Shown one piece after another: positions 23,928 to 37,292 of a stretch of DNA of 64,000 bases. The stretch is taken from NCBI GenBank assembly GCA_022605405.1, contig JABYQQ010000004.1, positions 1,860,001 to 1,924,000 on the forward strand, read 5' to 3'. The notes beneath the pieces were generated by a model. It searched no databases, had not been told where the DNA came from, and was given only the letters and a program-made list of their open reading frames with translations. A program made the position numbers and the translations under genes. Positions within the stretch are counted from its first letter, which is position 1. Each line of letters begins with the position of its first letter. The stretch comes from Earliella scabrosa (Eukaryota; Basidiomycota; Agaricomycetes; Polyporales; Polyporaceae).

Positions 23928-24488
23928 GCTCTCGCTTGTCCCGTTTTGTCGCCGGCATTGCTGTTACACATCCATGTATCGCAAATACTATGACATGCCT
24001 CATGATCGCATGCATTCCACATTGTACTATCATCGTTGATCGTCCATGCCACCCAGTCAAGGGCACTATCGAAAATCGTGGTGAGGCAGCATCGGCTATG
24101 TGAAGGGTGGTAGGGACTCGAGTCGAACTTCTTCAGACACTGACGGTTTATGCTACTATGTCAACTGTTCTTCGACCCCGTGGCTGGTGCGACTGCGCAC
24201 GGAGCTGGGCTTGTATTTAGAATATTGAGTTACCTGCATCTCGCCGCCGCACAAGTGCGCGTTCCCGCCGCTTTCCCGCTCTGGATCGTTGGGGGCGTTG
24301 GAGGCGCCGATCGAGAGTTTTTGACGTCCATCCAATGCGCAACCCCCAGAGCTCCATTACGTAATCTCAATATGTTGGGGATGCATGCTGTCGGGGATCT
24401 TCTCGAGTGCAGGCTTTAAGCTGCTCCTTCCACACCCCCTTCCTTTCCTTCGCTCCCGTGCAGTTCGCCCCTCTCATTCCCTTCAGTC
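23928..24488. promoter_or_regulatory. Intergenic region with the ACC1 promoter/leader
   Basis: 561 bp with no gene. The last 70 bases before the ACC1 ATG (24489) are strongly pyrimidine-rich (CCTTCCACACCCCCTTCC and similar), typical of a highly expressed fungal 5' leader. A tRNA-like GACTCGAGTCGAA near 24116 does not fold as a tRNA. Confidence 0.5.
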
Positions 24489-27400
24489 ATGTCCACTTAC
24501 GACCATTCAAGAGTTGCCCATTTCATCGGTGAGTCGCAACAACTGCGGCATCAGAAGTGTCCGGAGCGTGACAGTGATTGCAGGCGGTAATTCCCTCGAA
24601 AAGGCTCCATCGGGGCCAGTCACCGACTTCGTCAAGCAGCATGGGGGGCATACAGTAATTACGAAGGTGCGTACCGAGTCGCATATATGCTTTATGGCCT
24701 GGGAGCTGTGCGAGGAACGAGGGCTTGTGGGACGGAGGCAAGGTGTAACAACACGGACGCGTCGCGGGTGTCACACGCTCAGACGCGTCGCAAGACGTGA
24801 GCCTTGGACTCTATCCTGTCTCCAATCTCTCGCTCTCCATGTCGACAGTCATGTCGAGTAGGACGAAGCGCATGGTCGGCGCGTGTATCAGTATCGTTCG
24901 GCTATATGCACTTTTGCAATCGATGTTACGCGTTGCTGCTGCACGCGTTGGCACACGAGGGCTGAGCACACGTGCTGCCTGTCAGCCAGAGCTCTCCGTC
25001 TACCGCATACAGTGAGCAAATCTGACCAACCCTTGTACTCTAGGTCCTCATTGCAAACAACGGTGAGCATATACCCTGGAATTTAATTGAAGACATGATG
25101 TTCTGATATTACTGTAGGCATTGCTGCTGTCAAGGAGATTCGTTCCATCCGACAATGGAGCTACGAGACCTTCGGCACCGAACGCGCTGTCGAATTCACC
25201 GTTATGGCCACGCCAGAAGACTTGAAGGTCAACGCGGAGTACATTCGGATGGCTGATCGCTACGTCGAGGTACCTGGAGGGTCCAACAACAACAACTACG
25301 CCAACGTCGACCTAATTGTTGATGTGGCGGAGCGCGCTGGCGTGCATGCTGTTTGGGCGGGTTGGGGGCATGCTTCGGAGAACCCTCGATTGCCCGAAAC
25401 GCTCGCTGCCAACAAGATTGTCTTCATTGGCCCTCCCGGCAGCGCAATGAGGAGCCTCGGAGACAAGATTTCCAGCACGATCGTTGCGCAAAGCGCGGAT
25501 GTCCCCACCATGGCTTGGTCTGGTACCGGTATCACGAAGACGGAGCTTTCCGCGGCTGGCTTCGTAACTGTCCCGGACGACGTTTACAAAGCTGCATGCG
25601 TGACGACTGTGGAGGAAGGACTGGCGAGGGCGGAGGAGATCGGTTTCCCTGTCATGATCAAGGCGTCGGAGGGTGGCGGAGGCAAGGGCATTCGTAAGGT
25701 CGACTCCGCAGAGGGATTCAAGAACGCATTCCATGCCGTCGCTGGAGAGATCCCCGGTACGCGCGTTCGTTGTAGTGCGATATGACTGCTTCTCATTCGG
25801 CGTGTATCAGGTTCTCCCATCTTCATCATGAAGCTAGCTGGCCAGGCGCGTCACTTGGAGGTGCAACTTCTTGCTGACCAGTATGGCAACGCGATCTCGC
25901 TTTTCGGACGTGACTGTTCCGTACAGCGGCGGCATCAAAAGATCATCGAGGAGGCTCCCGTTACTATCGCCGACCCGGATACGTTTGAGAAAATGGAGCG
26001 CGCTGCCGTGCGTCTTGCGAAGCTCGTCGGTTACGTGAGTGCCGGGACAGTAGAATGTAAGCTTTTTGTCCCGACTTCGGGCATCACGCGTTGAACTTGA
26101 TGTCATTGTAGATCTCTACAGTCATGCGGAGGACGTCTTCTATTTCCTAGAACTCAACCCGCGTCTCCAAGTCGAGCACCCTACAACCGAGATGGTCTCT
26201 GGCGTCAACCTTCCTGCTGCGCAGCTACAGGTGGCTATGGGCATCCCTCTTCATCGCATCCGTCACATCAGGCAATTGTACGGAGTCGCGCACAGCGGAA
26301 CGTCGGAGATCGACTTCGACATGGTGGACCCCGAGGCGAGCAAGCTTCAGCGCAAGCCTCGTCCCAAGGGCCACGTCATTGCTGTCCGTATCACTGCAGA
26401 GAACCCGGACGCAGGCTTCAAACCGTCTTCCGGGTCGCTCCAGGAACTCAATTTCCGGTCCAGCACGAACGTCTGGGGCTACTTCTCTGTCGGCAGCGCT
26501 GGTGGTCTTCACGAGTTTGCAGATTCCCAGTTTGGCCACATCTTCGCGTACGGCGAGGATCGTGCGGAATCCAGGAAGAACATGGTTGTCGCTCTCAAGG
26601 AGCTAAGCATTCGCGGCGACTTCCGCACGACTGTCGAGTACCTCATCAAGCTGCTGGAGCTGCAGGCTTTCGAGGAGAACACCATCACGACGGGCTGGCT
26701 GGACTCGCTCATCAGCGACAAGCTCACGGCTGAGCGTCCCGACCCTACGCTCGCTGTCATCTGCGGCGCTGTCACGAAGGCATACATCGCGTCGGAGGCA
26801 TGTTGGAGCGAGTACAAGCGGATCCTCGACAAGGGCCAGGTTCCGTCTCGGGACGTTCTCAAGACCGTCTTTGGGATCGACTTCATTTACGACAACGTCC
26901 GGTACTCCTTCACTGCCACGCGCTCCTCACCGACCCTCTGGACCCTGTACCTCAACGGCGGTCGGACCTTAGTGGGTGCGCGAGGCTTGGCTGATGGCGG
27001 CCTCTTGGTTCTGCTCGACGGCAAGAGCCATTCTGTCTACTGGAGAGAGGAAGTTGGCGCGTTGCGTCTGATGGTCGACTCGAAGACGTGCTTGATTGAG
27101 CAAGAGAACGATCCTACTCAGCTGCGGAGCCCAAGTCCTGGCAAGTTGGTCCGTTTCCTCGTTGAGAGCGGTGACCACATCAACGCAGGCGAGCAATATG
27201 CCGAGATCGAGGTATGTTGGCTGATTATGTCTGCAAAGGCTCACACTGACCCGCTTGCGACTTTCAGGTCATGAAGATGTACATGCCTCTCGTTGCCTCC
27301 GAAGATGGCATCGTCCAATTCGTCAAGCAGCCTGGCGTCAGTTTGGAACCTGGTGACATCCTTGGTATCCTCACTCTGGACGATCCTGCACGCGTCAAGC

Positions 27401-30400
27401 ACGCCAAGCCCTTCGAGGGCCTTCTCCCTGCTATGGGTACCCCCAGCGTCATCGGGAACAAGCCTCACCAACGCATGAATTTCTACCTCGACATCCTGAC
27501 CAACATTCTCGACGGTTACGACAACCAGGCCGTCATGGCGTCGACCCTTAAAGATCTCATCTCTGTTCTGCAGAATCCCGAGCTACCCTTCTCTGAAGTC
27601 ACGGCCATCCTGGCTACTCTATCTGGTCGTATGCCTGCCAAGCTCGAGGAGAGCGTTCGCGCTGCCATCGACCTCGCGAAGAGCAAGGGCGAGGGCGCAG
27701 ACTTCCCGGCTTCCCGCATCAAGAAGCTCATCGACCACTTCATGGAGGATAACATCCGTCCTCAGGACCGAGCGATGTTCCGTACCCAGCTGTCTACACT
27801 CCTCTCCGCTGTCGAACGCTACCAGGGTGGTCTGAAAGCCCATGAGACGGACGTCATCGCCGGGCTGCTCGCTCGCTACGAGGAGACGGAGAAGCTGTTT
27901 GGTGGCAGCATCGAGGCGCGTGTCTTGACGCTTCGTGAGCAGAACAAGGACAATCTAGACAAGGTCGTCTCTCTTGTGCTCAGCCATATCATGGCTCAGA
28001 GGAAGGGTCGCCTCGTCATGGCTCTATTGGATCACGTCAAGAACAGCGGCTTGACCGTCACGGACCCCGACAGCCGTCTGTATCAGGTGCTGCAAGGGCT
28101 GGCTGCGCTCGAAGCGAGGTTACAAACGATTCATTCTACCCATGATGCCGGGATACTCATAATGCGTTTCACAGGTCTTCAACACAGGTCTCTCTAAAGG
28201 CCCGTGAGGTCTTGATCTCGTGCCAGATGCCTTCCTATGAGGAGCGTCGGGCCCAGATGGAGGGGATCTTGAAGGCGTCTGTCACGAACAACTACTACGG
28301 CGAGCCTGGCTCAGTCGCCAGGTGTGTAGTTGTCTTCTGCATGTTGCTTCTCGTCAATCTGACCGTACTATTAGAACGCCCAACATGGATGTCTTGCGGG
28401 AGCTCATTGACTCTAGGTACACTGTCTACGACGTGCTTCCCACGTTCTTCAACGACACTGACCAGGAAGTCATTCACGGTGAGTAGTGCCTCATCATCAA
28501 CGGACGTAACGACTGACCAGGTTGTAGCCGCTCTCGAGGTATATGTTCGACGCGCATACAAGGCGTACACCATCTTGTCCATCGATTACGACGAAGGCGA
28601 TGGCATGGATGACGGCGATGCTCCGAACGTGATTACTTGGCGATTCAACCTGGGGCAATCCCATTCGCCTCCATCGACTCCTCGTCTTGGTCGGGAGTGA
28701 GTGTGATCGTTTCTAGAACCAAGCCCATGCTAAACCAAGCCATGCTAGTGAACCTCCTCGTCGACAGGCGTCCGTCAGTGATCTGACGTACATGATCAAT
28801 GCTACGCAGAAACAGCCCCTTCGTACGGGAGCGATCGCGTCCTTCCCAACCCTGGAGGCGCTCAGGCGAGGCTTCGACAAAGTCGCGGCGACGCTTCCGT
28901 TGTTCGATCCTGCAGAGTACCAGCAGCGGTATGGCGCCAACAACCAGCCTCCTAACGTACTCAACATGGCGCTCCGTATCTTCAATGACGCTGACGATAT
29001 GTCGGAGGACGCCTGGTACGAGAAGGTCGTCCAACTGGTGAACAGCCACCGCGAGGTGCTTTCTCGCCGAGGCGTCCGACGTGTCTCCATCCTCATCTGT
29101 CGCCCCGGGCAGTACCCTATATACTACACTCTCCGTGAGATGGGTGGTTCGTGGAGCGAAGAACAGGCCATTCGTCACATCGAACCTGCCCTTGCTTTCC
29201 AGCTTGAGCTCAGCCGTCTCTCCAACTACAACCTCACCCCTTGCTTCACGGAGAGCAAACAGCTCCACATCTACCACGCTGTTGCTCGCGAGAACCAGCT
29301 CGATAATCGCTTCTTCATCCGTGCTTTGGTTCGCCCCGGTCGCGTTCGCGGCAGCATGAACACCGCGAAGTACCTCATTTCGGAGACGGACCGCCTCGTC
29401 ACCACGATCTTGGACGCCCTCGAAGTCGTCGCTGTCCAGCACCGCAACGCCGACTGCAATCACATCTTCATGAACTTCATCTACAACCTCCCCGTGACTT
29501 ACGAAGACGTTCTCGAGGCTATCTCCGGTTTCATCGAACGTCACGGCAAGAGGCTTTGGCGTCTCCACGTCACTGGCTCTGAGATCCGTATCGTCCTCGA
29601 GGATCAGGATGGCAACGTGACCCCCATCCGCTGCATCATCGAGAACGTCTCCGGATTCATCGTCAACTATCACGGCTACCAGGAGATCACGACCGACAAG
29701 GGGACCACTATCCTCAAGTCCATCGGCGAGAAGGGACCTCTCCATCTGCAACCTGTGCACCAGGCATACCCCACGAAGGAGTCGTTGCAGCCCAAGCGTT
29801 ACCAGGCTCACCTCATCGGCACGACCTATGTCTACGACTTCCCGGACCTCTTCTCCAAGGCTCTCAGCAACGTCTGGGCCAAGGCACGCCTCGTGAACCC
29901 GAGCTTAAGCCTCCCCAAAAAGATCTTCGAGTCCCGGGAGCTCATTCTTGACGAACATGATCAACTTCAGGAGGTCGACCGGGCTCCCGGCAACAACACC
30001 GTTGGTATGGTCGGCTGGGTTTTCACTCTCAGGACCCCCGAGTGCCCGAATGGCCGTCGTGCTGTGGTCATCGCCAACGACATCACGTACAAGATCGGTT
30101 CATTCGGTCCTGACGAAGACCAGTTCTTCTACCTCTGCTCGCAGTACGCCCGTGCTCAAGGTCTTCCGCGGATCTATCTCTCGGCCAACTCCGGCGCGCG
30201 CATCGGCCTCGCGGAGGAGGTCATGAACTTGTTCTCCGTCGCTTGGAGCGACCCGGAGCACCCGGAGAAGGGCATCGAGTACATCTACCTCACCCACGAG
30301 AACTTCCTCAAGGTCCAGGAAAAGGCCGCTGCCGCCATTCGCACGGTTGAAATCGAGGAGAATGGGGAACATCGCCACAAGATCACCGATATCATTGGCC

Positions 30401-32146
30401 TCCAGGACGGCCTTGGTGTCGAGTGCTTGAAGGGCTCCGGTCTCATCGCCGGTGAAACTTCCCGTGCCTACGATGACATCTTTACGATCACGCTTGTCAC
30501 TGCTCGCTCTGTCGGTATCGGTGCCTACCTCGTGCGTCTCGGAGAGCGAGCCGTCCAGGTTGAGGGTCAGCCCATCATCCTCACTGGAGCCCCCGCCCTC
30601 AACAAGGTGCTCGGTCGTGAAGTCTACACTTCCAACTTGCAGCTCGGTGGTACCCAGATCATGCACAAGAACGGCGTTTCTCACCTCACGGCAAGCAGCG
30701 ACTTGGAGGGTGCGACCCATATCCTCGAGTGGCTCTCCTACGTTCCCGAGTACAAGGGTGCATCGCTACCCGTGCTCGACCTCGCCGACCCTTGGGACCG
30801 TGACATCAGTTACGTTCCGCCGAAGGGTCCCTACGACCCGCGCTGGTTCATCGGGGGCAAGCAGGACGAGAACACGTCGGACTGGCTCTCCGGTTTCTTC
30901 GACCGGGGCTCCTTCCAAGAGACCCTCAGCGGTTGGGCGCAAACTGTTGTCGTTGGACGCGCGCGTCTCGGTGGAATCCCCATGGGCGTCATTGCCGTCG
31001 AGACAAGGACCATTGAGCGCATCGTCCCTGCCGATCCTGCAAACCCGTCGTCGTTCGAGCAACGCATCATGGAGGCAGGTCAAGTTTGGTACCCCAACTC
31101 GGCCTACAAGACCGCGCAGGCGATCTTCGACTTCAACCGCGAAGGGCTGCCTCTGATCATCTTCGCGAATTGGCGTGGTTTCTCCGGCGGTCAGCAGGAC
31201 ATGTACGATGAGATCCTCAAGCAGGGTTCCAAGATCGTCGACGGCCTCTCTACCTACAAGCAGCCGGTGTTTGTCTACATCGTTCCTCACGGAGAACTCC
31301 GTGGTGGCGCTTGGGTCGTATTGGATCCCTCGATCAACTCGGAGCAGATGGAGATGTATGCGGACGTTGAGGCACGCGCGGGCGTCCTTGAGCCTGAAGG
31401 TATCGTCGAGATCAAGATGCGTCGGGACAAGATCCTGAAGATGATGGAGCGCCTCGACCCTACGTACGCCAGCCTGAAGAGGGATAGTACTGATGCATCG
31501 AAGACTCCCGAGGAGCGCGCAGCTGCTACAGAGGCTCTTGCGAAGAGGGAGACACTCCTGCAGCCAACGTACAAGCAAATCGCCATTCTCTACGCAGATT
31601 TACACGAGTGAGTCCTTCGTCATTTCCCATGGTAGCTGCAATGCTCAGATCTTGTACAGTCGTACCGGTCGCATGGAGGCGAAGGGCTGTGCGAAGCCAA
31701 TGGTCTGGAAGGATGCGCGTCGACACTTCTACTGGGCTGTTCGCGCCAAGGTCGCCCGCTCGGCAGCGCTGGCGCAACTCGCTGAAGCCAGCCCCGACTC
31801 GACGTACGACTACCGATTGCGCTTGCTCGAGTCGATAGCCGGCATCGAGGACGTCACCGATCCTCGCGTGATTGCTGAGGCTCTGGAGAAGCTCGACCTT
31901 ACAAACACGCTTGCCCAGCTCAAGGCCGACCATCTTGCTCGCCGCATGCTCGAACTGGCCAACGAGGACAAGAAGGCGACGGTCGATGGTCTTGTCCGGC
32001 TGATTGACGGCCTCGCCGACGAAGACAAGCTTGCGTTGGTGTCCGCTTTGCAAAGCTCCACTCGCTCTGGTACGTAACATCTTATCCCGTCTAGTTCTGT
32101 CATTGAACGGTCGTCTGCAGGTCCTCCTTCATATGCTTCTCCCTGA
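24489..32146 (+). CDS. ACC1: Cytosolic acetyl-CoA carboxylase, multidomain (2230 aa)
   Basis: Thirteen exons: 24489-24528, 24584-24666, 25044-25062, 25118-25756, 25811-26056, 26112-27211, 27268-28118, 28175-28321, 28375-28478, 28528-28696, 28749-31607, 31660-32069, 32121-32146; 6693 nt. It makes malonyl-CoA for fatty acid synthesis. The N-terminal biotin carboxylase has [16 protein letters not shown] and the ATP-grasp glycine loop [13 protein letters not shown]. The biotin carrier has EVMKM with the biotinyl Lys at about residue 712, formed across an intron. Then come a long central domain and the carboxyltransferase halves ([50 protein letters not shown]). Exon 3 has only 19 nt; intron 2 is long (377 nt). 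The last exon (GPPSYASP) is inferred; if that intron is retained, the protein ends three codons later at a TAA. AATAAA overlaps the stop. Confidence 0.97.
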
Positions 32147-32521
32147 ATAAAACCAGACTAGAGCGCCTCGCGCGCTCACCCCGCTGTAGCACTATAATCT
32201 CTGCACGTTCACGCTCCGTCTCTCGCACGCTCTGCATGGCCTTGTTGTTGCACGAATGCTCCTGATATCGTATCCGCTCATGACTGTAGACGCACGTAAT
32301 AGCTCACGACCGCAATGCATTACTTCTCTCTTCCGGACCTCCCGGCGCTATCTGTCACACTCATTAATGACGTCACGTGTGCGACATGGCGTTCGTCACC
32401 GAGAACTTGAAGTTGCGGCGAGTGTCATATCGTGCCTTGCGACGGCTCCGGAAAGGACACGCTGTCCTTGCCACAGGCCCACACTGTTTAGCTTGCACTT
32501 CGGTACGTCAATCGCGCACAG
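32147..32521. promoter_or_regulatory. Interval between ACC1 and QNS1
   Basis: 375 bp, both neighbours on the plus strand. It should hold the ACC1 3' end (AATAAA at 32146-32151) and the QNS1 promoter. No open frame of interest and no TATA box. Confidence 0.5.
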
Positions 32522-35500
32522 ATGGGGCACCTCATCACCGTTGCAACGTAAGTCTATCTTTCGTGATTCGCTAGCACATGCTGACGCTGTTGTCCTAGAT
32601 GGTATATGCCTTGCTGATCCGTCTGGCTATCGATTGAGCTCACAATGGCTTAGCTCTATGAACCAATGGGCCCTGGACTTTGAGGTGACTTCGTCTGGCG
32701 TTTGAGTTACGAGATAGGGACAAAAGTCTTATCGCGTACGCAGGGAAATCTCCAGCGTATCCTAACGAGCATCAAGCTGGCGAAGGAAAGAGGAGCTACA
32801 CTTCGCGTCGGGCCAGAGCTTGAGATCACGTATGGTTTGACCCAACCTAAGCCGCGATTTCGACTGACATAGGGGTTTACAGCGGATATGGCTGCATGGA
32901 TCACTTCCTCGAGGGCGAGTAGTGGGCAACTGTGTCATTTGGAGAAATCCTGACAGTATCATGTTCTCAGGCGACACTGGTCTTCACTCGTGGGAAGTGC
33001 TTGCAGAGATCATCAAGTCTGAGGAGGCTTGGGGCATCGTGTGCGATATCGGGATGTTAGTGTCTGCTTCGTACTCGTCGAGTCACGTTTTAACTCCACT
33101 GCGCACAGGCCGGTCACCCACAAGAATGTCATTTACAACTGCCGGGTGATTATCTACAACGCAAAGATCCTGCTAATCCGCCCGAAAATGTGGATGGCGA
33201 ATGATGGCAACTATCGCGAGCTCCGGTGGTTCACGCCGTGGATGAAGCACCGACAGGTTGAGGATCACTATTTGCCCAGGATCATTCACGCGGTCACCGG
33301 ACAAGTAAGCGCAGCTTTCTTCACCACGAAATAGCGCAGCTCTGAATGTTATGTTCCAGACCAAAGTTCCATTCGGCGATGCCGTCGTCAGCACAATCGA
33401 TACCTGCATCGGTGTCGAGCTGTGTGAAGAGCTCTTCACGCCTGCAAGGTCGGCATACCATTGTCGCACTGGATTATCACTCACAGTGGGGTTGTAGTCC
33501 CCATATCCTGATGGGTCTCGATGGCGTGGAGATCTTCACAAACTCGAGCGGGAGTCATCATGAGCTACGCAAGCTCTACAGGCGCATCGAGCTCATGAAG
33601 GAAGCCACAATGAAGGTATGACCATCTTCCAAACAAGTCGTCCGACCGCTGACTGTGACTGTCATGGACTGTGCAGCTTGGAGGTATATATCTGTACGCG
33701 AACCAGCAAGGCTGCGATGGCGACCGCCTCTACTACGACGGGTGCGCGATGATCGTCGTCAATGGGCGTATCGTCGCACAAGGCTCGCAGTTTTCGCTCC
33801 GGGACGTTGAGGTCGTCACCGCGACGGTCGACATTGAGGATGTGCGCTCGCACCGCGCGACGAGCAGCCGCAGCAACCAGGCGGCGGGCGCCGAGCGCTA
33901 CCACCGGATCGAGGTCGACTTTGCGCTCTCCGGGTCAAAGGGCGACGAGATCAAGGACTTCAGCGAGCTCGTGGTCGGACGTCCGTCCGAGGTGAGATAC
34001 CATCGGCCTGAAGAGGAGATCGCGTGAGTTCCGTTCGACATCGTGCTAAGGTGGGTATATGCGCTGGGCTCATATAATGACAGGTTGGGTCCGGCCTGCT
34101 GGCTGTGGGACTACTTGCGCAGGTCGCGAACGCAAGGATACTTCATCCCGCTCAGCGGTGGTATTGACAGCTGCGCGACGTCGGTCATCGTTTACTCGAT
34201 GTGTCGCCTCGTCGCGGAGGCGGCGCGCAATGGCGGTAGGCTCCCGAGCATCTGTCGCTCCTGTTCTTATTCGTATAACCCCAATTCCACCCACACAGAT
34301 CAGCAAGTCATCTCGGACGCGCGTCGGATTGCAGGAGAGCCCGAAGGTTCGGACTATATCCCGTCTGACCCCCGCGAGTTCGCGAACAGGATCTTCCACA
34401 CCTGCTACATGGGCACAGAGAACTCGAGTTCGGAGACGAGGAAGCGGGCCAAGGACCTCGCACAAGCAATCGGCAGGTACGTGTTGTCCTGCAGCTCTCA
34501 CCTCTTGTATTACTAAGCGGTACTGACCCAGCTACCACATCGACCTGAACATGGATACGCTGGTGACGGCCATCCGGAACCTATTCGCGTATGTGACGGG
34601 GGTAAAGCCCCAGTTCCGCGTGCATGGCGGCTCGGCTGCGGAGAATCTTGCTCTCCAAAATATCCAGGCGCGCCTGAGGATGGTCATCGCCTATCTCTTC
34701 GCACAGCTGATGCCCTGGGTGCGAGGCAGACAGGGTGGACTTCTCGTGCTGGGAAGTGCGAATGTAGACGAGAGGTGCGTCTTTCTTCCATTTGCGATAG
34801 CTGCTCGCTAAGAGGCCGGATCAGCCTGCGGGGTTACTTTACCAAGTACGATTGCTCTTCAGGTGCGTGCCTTCGACACGAAGCGACCATATAGACGGCG
34901 CTGACACTGGGAGCGCAGCGGACGTCAACCCCATCGGCGCGATTAGTAAGACCGATTTGAAGAAGTTTATCGCATACGCCCGCGACGCGTTCGATCTCCC
35001 CGTGTTGACAGAGTATGTACACCACATTCTCGAGGTCTCGTTGCACGCTGAGAAATCGTCGGCCGGTGACACAGGTTCCTCGACGCTGTTCCCACCGCGG
35101 AACTTGAGCCAATCACGGAGACCTACGTACAGGCTGACGAGGTAGGTCAGTAATGGGACACCATGCGCCCTCGGCTGATCGTATGTGCTACAGGCGGACA
35201 TGGGCATGACCTACGACGAGCTTTCGGTCTTCGGGCGGCTGCGCAAGGTAGAGAAGTGCGGCCCGTGGAGCATGTTCACGAAGCTCGTGCATGAGTGGGG
35301 CTCGTTCTTGTCACCGCAACAGGTTCGTTCAATTCATACTGGTCGAGTTGACATCCTGATTGGGGCTTGCTAGGTTGCCCAGAAGGTCAAGCATTTCTTC
35401 TTCGAGTACGCGCGGAACCGCCATAAGATGACGACCCTGACGCCGTCGTACCACGCGGTAAGTGCTCATGCTTTTGACGTGCTCGTGTCGAGAGCCTGAT

Positions 35501-35745
35501 ATCTCCCATAGGAGCAGTACAGCCCGGACGACAACCGTGCGGTCCATCTCCCTGCTCTCTCGTGTGCGTTGCAGCTGACATCGACATCTCTCGCAGGTTA
35601 CGATCTCCGGCCGTTCCTGTACCCTTCGCGCTTCCCTTGGCAGTTCAGGAAGATAGATGAAGCTGCGGCGCGCTGGCCTGACAGGTCAACCGTGCACGCT
35701 CAGGAAGCGCGGGACAGGCAGGCTGTCCAGCACCCCAACCACTGA
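32522..35745 (+). CDS. QNS1: Glutamine-dependent NAD+ synthetase (722 aa)
   Basis: Nineteen exons: 32522-32547, 32654-32684, 32744-32829, 32883-32914, 32971-33055, 33109-33304, 33360-33448, 33498-33615, 33677-34023, 34084-34235, 34299-34476, 34532-34774, 34825-34862, 34919-35012, 35075-35141, 35194-35322, 35374-35457, 35512-35536, 35597-35745; 2169 nt. The enzyme converts nicotinate adenine dinucleotide to NAD+ with glutamine nitrogen. The N-terminal nitrilase-type glutaminase shows Glu in GPELEITGYG, Lys in [14 protein letters not shown] and Cys in [11 protein letters not shown]. The C-terminal synthetase has the ATP-binding [10 protein letters not shown] and GSANVDESLRGY. Family starts (MGHLITVAT...[10 protein letters not shown]) are rebuilt only by joining three tiny exons. 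Exon 4 ends at a GC donor (see 32915). Length matches yeast Qns1 (about 714 aa). Confidence 0.94.
32915..32970 (+). other. GC-AG intron (GCGAGT donor) in QNS1
   Basis: The intron starts GCGAGT after exon end GAGG, has a CTGAC branch-like site, and ends CTCAG. It gives the family sequence [14 protein letters not shown]. The only nearby GT (at 32919) shifts the frame and meets a stop within about 20 codons, so a GC donor is required. Confidence 0.85.
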
Positions 35746-37292
35746 AGTCACGGAGCCAAGCCATTGTGCGATAATGCAGGAAAGTTCAGTGCCGTGTATA
35801 GATGCAAGGACGAAGCGCGTGGCAGATGGCGGCGTCGGGGTTGTACAGATAGATGGGTTCACGTGAAGACATAGTCGCTCGCCGCGATGATCGGCCATGA
35901 TCATCTCCCGTTGCGTCCATCCCTGTCCGGGAAGTATCAGTGTTGGCTCGCTGTCAAGAGGCAACAAAAGTCAGGCTGGCAGTTGCAAAGGACGGACTGA
36001 ATCAAGCAACCGCGCGAACGGCCAGAACTCCAACCCCATTTTCGCACGGTTCGATGTGGCTGTGTACAGTAGTTGGAAACTGGTATGGAGCTGAACACTT
36101 GTCTCGTTCAAACTGCGGTCCAACTGCATTTTTTCAGGCGACCGCGACGTACGTTTCGAATCATTCTCAAGCTTGATTTTGCTTACTAAATACTCAGCCT
36201 AAAAGATGCGCTTCCCTTCCCTTCACTGGCAGTTACCCTCCTATCAGGTCACTTGATGCATCTGTCAACATTCTTGTGGATTCGCTCACCGTGGACCATT
36301 TCAGGACCTCTGGACTTCATTGAAGCTGTTTCGGCGATCACGATCGCGAGCATGTGTCCCGCGGTGAAGGGTGTCCACATGCGTGTGCGTCCAGTGCGTG
36401 CGTTCGGATTTGTCACTGTCGTCTCCTCCTTTCTCCCACTCTTCCTCCTCCTCTCCGATCTCTCTGTCTGGCTGGTGGTCCTCTGGACCTTCGGCTATAT
36501 TGACGCGCGCGGACATGTTTCCGGTTTCTGTGAAGGCCCCGGTGGCGGTGATGAGTTTCGCTGGCGCGGCGACTCCCTTGTGAGTGCTGACGATGTCGGC
36601 TGGACTTGCGCGTCTGGAGGGAGCCTCCGCATGGGCAGCCGACTGATTCCGTCGGTACGGAGCGCTAGTACTAGTACTAGCACTCCCCATGATGGCGTGG
36701 TCAGCCCAGCACTGCAGGGCTAGGCCGTAAACCTGGTGTTGCAGAAGTGAGGTTGTGGGTTGGGCTCGCGACCAAGCACACTTTTCCCCGCTGCGTATTC
36801 GCACGGTCGCGTTTTACGAGGCTCTATTGACGTCGCCGCCACCGGCGTAAAGCTGCTTCCCGTGTGCGTCGCCGTACTAGTAGGTGTGTGTATGTGGGTC
36901 GGGATCTTTTGCTTGCGTCGTTGCGTGTCGCTGCCTCCTTCCCAGCACGATACGCCATTTCGTTCTCATACCCTTGTGGCCGGGTGTCCATCATATGATG
37001 ACTCTGGTCTGATGGTCGGCTTCAAGGTATTCGCCGATCGCGTTGCAGCATTTGATTGGCAAGTGCTGACCGGGGTGCCCGTCTGTCTGCGCGAATGGCC
37101 GCCTCGGTGTCCGCGCAGACGACGATGGTTACATGGTATATGCTGTTTCCGCCGCTCGCATGGCCTCCGTGACCGCCGCCTTCTTTCGGCTTATCCGCCT
37201 GCTTCTCAGCCTGTTATTCTCTGCCTCTATCTTAGTTTCACGGAAGCAACTTAATCCCCGCCACTGCTGCGGTCACGGAATAACATACATAT
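35746..37292. other. Intergenic 1.5 kb downstream of QNS1
   Basis: Mostly unassigned. 36410-36470 has C/T-rich tracts (CCTCCT/CTCC runs) on the plus strand. 36660-36685 has a short CTAGTA tandem repeat. A weak minus-strand frame is listed separately at 36301-36690. The rightmost part is the presumed promoter of the mucin-like gene. Confidence 0.4.
36301..36690 (-). CDS. Possible small low-complexity protein (129 aa), weak
   Basis: One uninterrupted frame from an ATG at 36690 (MGSASTSTSAPYRRNQS) to a stop at 36301. It is Ser/Thr/Arg-rich at the start, with an acidic stretch (IGEEEEEWEKGGDD) and a His/Arg-rich end. No family recognised. The opposite strand is also open here and hydrophobic, so composition bias may explain it. 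Kept only because the length and composition resemble small fungal disordered proteins. Confidence 0.22.
   Translation of the reverse strand: MGSASTSTSAPYRRNQSAAHAEAPSRRASPADIVSTHKGVAAPAKLITATGAFTETGNMSARVNIAEGPEDHQPDREIGEEEEEWEKGGDDSDKSERTHWTHTHVDTLHRGTHARDRDRRNSFNEVQRS

Noticed and set aside
24105..24190. tRNA-like GACTCGAGTCGAA stretch
   Set aside because: No matching acceptor, D or anticodon arms could be folded.
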